Shown in pieces: positions 59,601-64,000 of a stretch of 64,000 nucleotides of DNA. This stretch comes from Streptomyces durocortorensis. GTDB lineage: Bacteria > Actinomycetota > Actinomycetes > Streptomycetales > Streptomycetaceae. The stretch spans positions 2,232,001-2,296,000 of the forward strand of contig NZ_CP134500.1 of assembly GCF_031760065.1 (NCBI RefSeq). Direction: 5' to 3'. The translations under genes and the position numbers were made by a program. Below the pieces are notes generated by a model. That model was not told the DNA's origin. It was given only the letters and a program-made list of their open reading frames with translations, and ran no database searches. Position 1 is the first letter of the stretch. Each line of letters opens with the position of its first letter.

Positions 59601-60668
59601 CGGGGCGGCGGTTACGGCATCCACGTGGTCGCGGGAATGCTGCGCTGGAACGACGTGCGCATCGCCATCCAGTCGAACTTCGGCACCCGCGTCGAGCTCC
59701 GGCTGAACGACCCCAGCGAGTCCAGCATCGACCGCAAGCTCGCCGAGACCCTGTCACCGGACGAGCCCGGCCGGATCCTCACCGACGGGAAGCTCTTCGC
59801 CCAGGTGGCCCTGCCGCGTACGGACGGGGCCGCCGACACGGTGGACCTGGGGACGGTCCTGGAACGCACGGCCCGCTCGGTCCGCGCCACCTGGAGCGGC
59901 GAAGTGGCCCAGCCGGTACGGGTGTTGCCGCACGTTCTGGAGCCGCACACGCTACCCGGTCCGGCGGCCGAGCCCACCCGCGTACCGATCGGGCTCGACC
60001 AGTCCGCCCTCGCACCCGTACTGCTCGACCTGTTCGAGCACGACCAGCATCTGCTGGTGCTGGGGGACAGCGAGTGCGGCAAGACGAACCTGCTGCGGAC
60101 GATCGCGCACGGCCTGATCGACCGGTACCGCGAGGACGAGCTGGTGTTCGCCGTGATGGACCCCCGGCGCTCGCTGCGCGGTGCGGTGCCGGAGGAGTTC
60201 AACGGCGGCTACGCGTACAACTCCAAGCTGTGCGCGGGCCTTTCGGCGGGCATCGCCACCGAACTGGAGAAGCGGCTGCCCGACGAGAACGCCCGCCTGG
60301 AGGACCTGGAGCCGGGCAACTGGGGAAAGGGCCCGCGCATCGTGGTCCTGGTCGACGACTACGACGTACTCACGACCGCCGGACAGTCTCCGCTGTCGGC
60401 CTTCCTCCCGTACATCCCCTCGGCGGTCGACATCGGCCTCCACTTCGTCCTGACGCGCCGGGTCGCCGGTGCGTCGCGGGGCATGTACGAGCCTTTGGTC
60501 CAGGGCCTGCGGGAGTCCGGGGCCTCGGCCCTGCTGATGACGGGCGACCGCAGCGAGGGCCAGCTGTTCCCCGGCGTGTACGCGTCCCAGCAGGCACCGG
60601 GACGCGGCGTGTTCATCCGCCGGGGCCAGCCGAACCGCCTGATCCAGACGGCGTACAGACCGATGTGA
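56676..60668 (+). CDS. eccC: Type VII secretion ATPase EccC (FtsK/SpoIIIE type)
   Basis: This 1330-residue motor protein has two membrane helices (about 38-88) and three FtsK/SpoIIIE ATPase domains. Their P-loops are GATGSGKSE (near 489), GGPQSGKTT (near 843) and GDSECGKTN (near 1130). The first domain also has VLVDYKGGATF and VVIDEFGEL. It powers substrate export and recognises the tails of WXG100 dimers. Mycobacteria often split this protein into two chains; here it is one. The start at 56676 lies 5 nt after the ATPase stop and has a weak ribosome site, suggesting coupling. The extreme 3' end is copied in the tandem repeats that follow. Confidence 0.95.
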   Translation: MSTRLIHRPARTTRPPAAPAPRTIEAPPNLPEGKAGNIAMSLLPVAGVMSSVVMMTVVRNSQFAALGALVLVVTVIGSVALLFSQRGKAQRTRRTQREAYLAYVEDLREELSAEERERREHADVLNPPPYALYDIVRDPARLWERRRVDDDFLRVRVGTGEMPVRDLQIAEPGSTVLTPPDLFMLNEASALVNRFRNGTELPLTVPLDRIGNVSVIGAREDCLRVARALLVQAAALHAPDDVAIALAAPGDRMDDWEWAKWLPHLLDTERFDGPVAARRIAPSAPQLARQLGPELRRRASYAAEVRRGLAGRDALSMNSRLLVVTDGHGEDAVDLPRPDDAVSLREMGVTVLHLLERRVQEPGHVSVRITVDGTDVTIEDLRAPEPLEAHGTVDEAGIPYAEGLARMLAPLRLSAESLADAPLSGPVEFATMLGIDDVARLDLDRLWAPRGERAFLRVPIGISDSHEPVLLDLKESSELGMGPHGLCVGATGSGKSELLRTLVLALVATHPPEDLALVLVDYKGGATFAPFADLPHVAGVITNLENQAGLVERVHSSLAGEVKRRQQALKDAGNVADIGDYAALRAEKRPDLDPLPHLFVVIDEFGELLTAKPDFIDLFLSIGRIGRSIGVHLLLSSQRIEGGKLKGLDTYLSYRLGLRTFSADESRTVLDTTDAFHLPPLPGFGYLKVDTSHYSRFKAGYVSGGYRGPVRTADEEEAGPLALPYEAFNTLAGPDETRHSPEPASRRRETGPTELGVMVDQLTGAAPPVRSIWLPPLPTATALDTVAGPLDIGPHGMRLAGAGTAGDRRPLRVPVGLLDDPARQWQGKWFLDLTVAGGHAAVIGGPQSGKTTLLRTLVLSLALTHTPREVGVYGLDLVGGGLQALSGLPHVGGIAGRADRERAARTVEEVRTMLALREDLFREHGIDSVEQLRTLHAAGRLPELASAEILLVIDGFGALRDDFEELDDAIADILKRGGGYGIHVVAGMLRWNDVRIAIQSNFGTRVELRLNDPSESSIDRKLAETLSPDEPGRILTDGKLFAQVALPRTDGAADTVDLGTVLERTARSVRATWSGEVAQPVRVLPHVLEPHTLPGPAAEPTRVPIGLDQSALAPVLLDLFEHDQHLLVLGDSECGKTNLLRTIAHGLIDRYREDELVFAVMDPRRSLRGAVPEEFNGGYAYNSKLCAGLSAGIATELEKRLPDENARLEDLEPGNWGKGPRIVVLVDDYDVLTTAGQSPLSAFLPYIPSAVDIGLHFVLTRRVAGASRGMYEPLVQGLRESGASALLMTGDRSEGQLFPGVYASQQAPGRGVFIRRGQPNRLIQTAYRPM

Positions 60669-60757
60669 CCCGCATCCGTCTGATCCGGACGGCGTACAGA
60701 CCGCTGCGAGCCGCATCCGTCTGATCCAGACGGCGCACAGACCGCTGCGGCCCACGC
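60639..60757 (+). repeat. 41-bp tandem repeat covering the 3' end of eccC
   Basis: Three copies with a 41-bp period begin at 60639, 60680 and 60721, each starting CTGATCCRGACGGCG. The first copy encodes the last residues of EccC (LIQTAYRPM); the others lie in the gap before the next gene. Because 41 is not a multiple of three, later copies are out of frame with eccC. Confidence 0.85.
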
Positions 60758-60805
60758 ACCCCCATTCATCTCCCGCCGACGCAGGAAGGCCAGGACGCCC
60801 CTCCC

Positions 60806-62224
60806 ATGACCAAGGACGTCATCGCTCTCACCCCCCGGATGCCCGATCCCTGGGCCGTGTTGGCCGGCCTGCTCTCCGGCGGCCCGGACAAGCTGGTGGG
60901 CACGCGGGGCGAGGGGGCCGTGGTGCAGCTCTGCGACACCGAGGGCCGCCCTCTCGTCTCCGTGGAGGCCCCGCTGCTGGTCTCCGTCGAGGGCGAGGCG
61001 GAACGGCTGCTCGGGACCACGGCGCCCCCGGTGCCGTACTGGTGGACGGAGGCCCGCGCCACCACGGGCGTCGCGGAGGCGGAACAGCTCGCGGGTACGT
61101 TCGCGACCCGGCTGGTCTCGCTGATCGGCGGCTCGGCCTGGCCGCCGGACGCCACCGGCTCGCTCGCCGTGGTCAAGACCGACGGGGTGAGCGTGGCCCC
61201 GGAGCCGGCGGCGGCCCAGCCCGCGATCGACGTCCTGACCGAGAAGGTCGCGGTCGTCATCCAGGACCGCCCGGTGGTGGCGATGACAGCGTGGCTCTCG
61301 GACGCGTTCCGCGCGGCGGCGGAGGCCGGGATCGGCCTCCAGATCGTCAGCCCGGCGGGCACCTCGCTCTCCCCGGCCGTACGGGACACGCTGGGCGGAT
61401 GGCCGTCCCGCTGGATCGTCCAGGACGAGGAGGACGGCTACTACGACGGGCTGACCGGCGCCGTACTGCGCTGGCAGGACGGCATGTTCGCCCCGCTCGT
61501 CTCCCCCGAGGCGACGGAGGGCGACCCGAGCACTCCGGTGGCGGCCGCCTACCAGCGGGTCCGCGACACCGGTGAACGCCAGCTCGCCCTGACCTTCCGC
61601 ATGGTGCACCCGGCGGACGAGCGGCTGGTGCTCGGCGGCGGCCTGGAGACGGTGTGGCGGGAGCTGACGGGCCGGCCGCCCGCGGGCTGGGGCACCTCGG
61701 AACCGGCGACCCTCCCGTGGTCCCCGGCCCGGCTGACCGACCTCGCGCACGAGCGGGCGCCCGAGCCGACCTGGTTCGTCGTGGTCGGCCACCGCGACCG
61801 CCCGGGGATCGCCACCGTACGCGTCACCCGGACGAAGGCGGGCGTGGAGGAGGAGGTCACGCTCGCGTTCGGCTACGGCAGCGACGAGAAGCCCCCGCTG
61901 GACGCCCTCCCCGCGGCGGCCGAGGCGCTCGCCACCCGCCACCGCCTCCAGTCGATGCTCGTACAACTTCGCAAAGCACGACGCGACCTGGCCGTACCGC
62001 CGCGCTTCGAGGGGCCGGGGGTCCCGCTGGCGTTCGTCCTGGGCCCGGAGGAGGTCCGCGCGATGCCGGACGACCGGGCCCGCCGCACTCCGTTGTCCGA
62101 GCCGCCGGTGCAGCTCGGCCCGAGGACGAGGCCTGCGCTGTACTACCCGCTGCCGGGGGACCCCTCGGACCTGTCGGGGTGGCAGGACTTCGAGAGGCTC
62201 GTACGGCATCTGAAGGGCGCTTAG
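60806..62224 (+). CDS. ESX-associated protein, DUF6177-like
   Basis: This 472-residue soluble protein has no signal peptide or membrane helix. From memory it matches the DUF6177 proteins of Streptomyces ESX loci, which lie between eccC and the WXG100 genes. Visible features include VVIQDRPVVAMTAWLSDAFR near 150-170 and TWFVVVGHRDRPGIATVRV near 330. It may be a chaperone or adaptor for secreted substrates (EspG-like in role); this is inference. The ATG at 60806 has AGGACG upstream. Confidence 0.8.
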   Translation: MTKDVIALTPRMPDPWAVLAGLLSGGPDKLVGTRGEGAVVQLCDTEGRPLVSVEAPLLVSVEGEAERLLGTTAPPVPYWWTEARATTGVAEAEQLAGTFATRLVSLIGGSAWPPDATGSLAVVKTDGVSVAPEPAAAQPAIDVLTEKVAVVIQDRPVVAMTAWLSDAFRAAAEAGIGLQIVSPAGTSLSPAVRDTLGGWPSRWIVQDEEDGYYDGLTGAVLRWQDGMFAPLVSPEATEGDPSTPVAAAYQRVRDTGERQLALTFRMVHPADERLVLGGGLETVWRELTGRPPAGWGTSEPATLPWSPARLTDLAHERAPEPTWFVVVGHRDRPGIATVRVTRTKAGVEEEVTLAFGYGSDEKPPLDALPAAAEALATRHRLQSMLVQLRKARRDLAVPPRFEGPGVPLAFVLGPEEVRAMPDDRARRTPLSEPPVQLGPRTRPALYYPLPGDPSDLSGWQDFERLVRHLKGA

Positions 62225-62318
62225 GGCACGGGCGGCCTTCTGCCCGATGTCATGAGTTGGTCACCAATGACGATCGGCTCGATTGCTGATTGCAGTAGTG
62301 ACGCTTGAGTTGATAGAC

Positions 62319-62336
62319 ATGAATCCGAACATTCAT
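62319..62336 (+). promoter_or_regulatory. Inverted repeat in the promoter region of the WXG100 genes
   Basis: ATGAAT and ATTCAT form a 6-bp inverted repeat with a 6-nt loop in the AT-rich 141-nt gap before the first WXG100-like gene. The same gap has TTGGTCACCAA at about 62257 and duplicated GATTGC near 62281. The low GC content marks a regulated promoter, but no single factor can be named. Confidence 0.4.
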
Positions 62337-62365
62337 ATGATCATTCGAGACGGTGGGGGAACCCG

Positions 62366-62698
62366 ATGAAGTTCGACATGGGGTCGTCGGTCCTGTCGAC
62401 GTTGGTGTCGCATTCGCAGGGCGCGAGTACGGACCTGGGCACGCTGATCCGGCAGTTGATCGCGGCGGCGGAACCGTTGGAGGGGAAGTTCAACGGGGCG
62501 GGAAAAGTCGCCTTCGACGATTTCAAGAACCGTGCGGACGAGATCACGGCCGCGCTGAACGCGTCGCTCTCCGGAATCCTGGGCGGTCAGTCCGGGATGG
62601 ACGCGGCGTTCGGCTCGGGTGATCAGGAGCAGGGCGAGAACGCGAAGTCGCAGATGGCGTCGGCGAATTTCGACGCGGCGAGGTTCGGCGGCCGCTGA
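62366..62698 (+). CDS. WXG100-family secreted protein (EsxA/EsxB-like), first
   Basis: This 110-residue helical protein is of ESX substrate size. The central turn is Phe42-Asn43-Gly44, a variant of W-x-G, between two long helices. The C-terminal tail is glycine-rich and flexible. It probably forms a heterodimer with the next small protein and is exported by EccC/EccD. GGGGGAA precedes the ATG. Confidence 0.9.
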   Translation: MKFDMGSSVLSTLVSHSQGASTDLGTLIRQLIAAAEPLEGKFNGAGKVAFDDFKNRADEITAALNASLSGILGGQSGMDAAFGSGDQEQGENAKSQMASANFDAARFGGR

Positions 62699-62750
62699 CA
62701 GCGGCGCAGCGACAGGCACGTACAGGTTTTCACTGACGGGGAGTTGATGG

Positions 62751-63065
62751 GTGATGGCGGGCAGCACGGACCGGCGGTCGTACGACACGAGTGCCTCGAC
62801 CGAGGTACAGGGGAACATGCAGGCGGTGATCGCCCGGCTGGAGCAGGTGATCACGGCGCGGGACACGCAGGTCAAGGCGGCGATGAACGACTTCGCCGCT
62901 GACGGTGTGGCGGACGAGTACCACGGCAAGGAGCTGCGGTGGAACGCGACCTCGCAGGAGGTGCGGAACATCATTCAGCTGCTGCGTACGACGCTGGAGA
63001 AGAACGACGGCACGGCCACGCAGACGCTGGCGCGGGCGAAGGCGGCAGTGGACAACATCGGCTGA
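62751..63065 (+). CDS. WXG100-family secreted protein (EsxA/EsxB-like), second
   Basis: This protein of 103-104 residues has two helices around Tyr-His-Gly (residues 56-58 from the ATG at 62754), which replaces W-x-G. Starts at GTG 62751 and ATG 62754 are both compatible with the GGGGAG upstream. It is 52 nt after the first WXG100-like gene. The pair is the expected exported heterodimer of the ESX system. Confidence 0.88.
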   Translation: MMAGSTDRRSYDTSASTEVQGNMQAVIARLEQVITARDTQVKAAMNDFAADGVADEYHGKELRWNATSQEVRNIIQLLRTTLEKNDGTATQTLARAKAAVDNIG

Positions 63066-63123
63066 CGCAAGAGCGGGTAAGGACAGCGGTTCAGGACTGG
63101 TTGGGCGTTTCGGGGGCTTGTCG

Positions 63124-63549
63124 GTGTCGGCGTGGGATATCAAACCGCAGGGTGTTCAGGGTCAGCTGAAGGTGGTCGGGGGGCATGCCGGTGACCTGGA
63201 GAAGGCGCTGACCGCGTTGATGAAGAACTTGTCGCAGGCAGCGCAGGCGGCGGGTACGGCGGTGCCGGGCACGGCGGCGAGCACTCCGTTGCAGGGCCCG
63301 GTGGCTCCGGGGCAGGCCCCGTTGTCACGGGCGGCGACAGGTCCGGTGGCTGCGGCGCTGGGCCAGTACGCGCAGGCGCGGCAGTCGCAGCTGAAGTCGA
63401 TGGCCGAGCGTATCCAGGCGGCGGTTCTGGGTGCGGCGACGGCGACGAACGAGTACGTGGAGGGCGACCTCGACACCGCGAAGCAGGCGCAGAACGCGGC
63501 GAAGTCGGTCCGCCTGGACGTGCTGAAGGACTTGGGGGCCGGCAAGTGA
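63124..63549 (+). CDS. ESX-associated DUF6507-like helical protein
   Basis: This protein of about 141 residues is helical, with an Ala/Pro-rich centre. Its start VSAWDIKPQGVQGQLK and its position directly after the WXG100 genes match, from memory, the DUF6507 proteins of Streptomyces. It resembles the N-terminal half of larger ESX substrates and may be a chaperone-like partner of the next protein. I chose the GTG at 63124; a TTG at 63118 is also possible. Its stop overlaps the next start (GTGA). Confidence 0.78.
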   Translation: MSAWDIKPQGVQGQLKVVGGHAGDLEKALTALMKNLSQAAQAAGTAVPGTAASTPLQGPVAPGQAPLSRAATGPVAAALGQYAQARQSQLKSMAERIQAAVLGAATATNEYVEGDLDTAKQAQNAAKSVRLDVLKDLGAGK

Positions 63550-64000
63550 GCGAGAACCAGCCGGTGAATCTGGAGGGCATACCGGTCTTCACGGGTGACC
63601 TCGCGCTGCTGGACACCACGGTCACCGCGCTGAGCAAGGGCGGGGCGAAGATCGCCACGGCCGCGGGGGACATCCACAGCAGCTTCGGCGGACTCCAGGC
63701 CTTCTACAAGGCTCCGGAGGCGGAGCAGCTGTTCGCGGTGACGAAGCCGGTCGCGGACCGGGGTGCGTCATTGAAGTCGGACGTGGCGACCATCGCGAGT
63801 GCGCTGAGTGCCTACTCGGACGACGCCTACCCGCTGGTCGAGAAGCTGAAGCAGCTCAAGCGGGATGCGGGGACGTTCCTCGCCAAGGCCGACGCGGACG
63901 ACAAGTGGCGCGAGGACGGCGACCTGGTCGAGGAGAACAACAACCGCCGTAACGAGATCGCCGAGACCTGGGCGGCGTTCCAGGCGGTGGAACGGGCCTG
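63546..64000 (+). CDS. Possible type VII secretion effector or toxin, N-terminal part only
   Basis: A reading frame starts at GTG 63546, overlapping the previous stop, and is still open at the right edge (151 codons). The visible part is helical and WXG/LXG-like: a D-L-A-L-L-D-T-T-V start, F-G-G-L near residue 50, then charged helices (VEKLKQLKRDAGTFLAKADA) and WREDG. No signal peptide is present. Its place after the WXG100 and DUF6507-like genes suggests a secreted effector whose C-terminal domain lies outside the window. The function cannot be read from this fragment. Confidence 0.75.
   Translation, partial: MSENQPVNLEGIPVFTGDLALLDTTVTALSKGGAKIATAAGDIHSSFGGLQAFYKAPEAEQLFAVTKPVADRGASLKSDVATIASALSAYSDDAYPLVEKLKQLKRDAGTFLAKADADDKWREDGDLVEENNNRRNEIAETWAAFQAVERA

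Noticed and set aside
62300..62316. BldD-like box (TGACGCTTGAGTTGA) before the WXG100 genes
   Set aside because: It fits the BldD palindrome only with mismatches and an extra base, so it is not reported as a site.
1..64000. Mobile elements, tRNA or rRNA genes
   Set aside because: I found no transposase or integrase motifs, no terminal inverted repeats around any block, and no tRNA-like cloverleaf or rRNA sequence by eye. A tRNAscan or IS search would be decisive.

Overview
The window is high-GC actinobacterial DNA and almost certainly comes from a Streptomyces chromosome. The signs are GC-rich third codon positions throughout, DUF5753/DUF397 regulator pairs, Tat-exported hydrolases, SARP and LAL regulators, a mutanolysin-like GH25 lysozyme and a Streptomyces-type ESX (type VII secretion) locus. 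I see no rRNA, tRNA, CRISPR array, insertion sequence or integrase. All functional calls come from reading the sequence and from memory of protein families; no search was run.

Layout. (1) 0-3 kb: the end of an XRE/DUF5753 regulator with its DUF397 partner, then two secreted cell-wall hydrolases on the minus strand, a Tat-exported amidase and a GH25 lysozyme. (2) 3.2-7.6 kb: a three-gene minus-strand sugar-catabolic operon (isomerase-like, DUF993, Gfo/Idh/MocA dehydrogenase), divergent from a LacI regulator with a shared operator. (3) 7.9-28.3 kb: a dense RiPP and signalling island. It holds a class II lanthipeptide synthetase (LanM) beside a cysteine-free candidate substrate, a LuxR/LAL regulator and a SARP-NB-ARC regulator. 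It also holds a class III lanthipeptide synthetase (LanKC) with an MFS exporter and two tandem-duplicated precursors. Diverging from these is a translationally coupled operon: radical SAM enzyme, heme-oxygenase-like diiron protein and a 72-residue candidate peptide. A zinc-ribbon/adenylate cyclase/AAA/TPR protein, an intracellular subtilase and a GAF protein follow.

(4) 28.4-39.8 kb: a TIM-barrel isomerase, a degenerate IspH-like protein, an HTH-TPR regulator, and a fatty-acyl cluster: acyltransferase, acyl-CoA-oxidase-like protein, two KAS III, a ketoreductase, an ACP and a KAS II. (5) 39.9-48.8 kb: a Tat-exported GH3 hexosaminidase, a secreted S28 peptidase, a small secreted protein, a double-length ABC exporter and a HigBA-like toxin-antitoxin pair. 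(6) 48.8-53.6 kb: a ureohydrolase plus TPP-dependent decarboxylase operon, divergent from a PucR-type regulator across a perfect 14-bp inverted repeat. (7) 53.7 kb to the right edge: the ESX/T7SS locus (small membrane protein, EccD, MinD-like ATPase, EccC, accessory protein, two WXG100-like proteins, a DUF6507-like protein) and the start of what may be a secreted effector.

How parts work together. The most interesting unit is the RiPP island. The promoters of the class III precursors and of the radical-SAM operon face each other, and each carries matching 7-bp boxes at 11-bp spacing, about 70 bp before its start codon. That is the arrangement SARP proteins bind, and a SARP gene lies 5 kb away, so the two RiPP pathways are probably switched on together. 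The nearby nucleotide cyclase, GAF protein and cytoplasmic subtilase could form a second-messenger-controlled processing or regulatory branch; that last step is inference.
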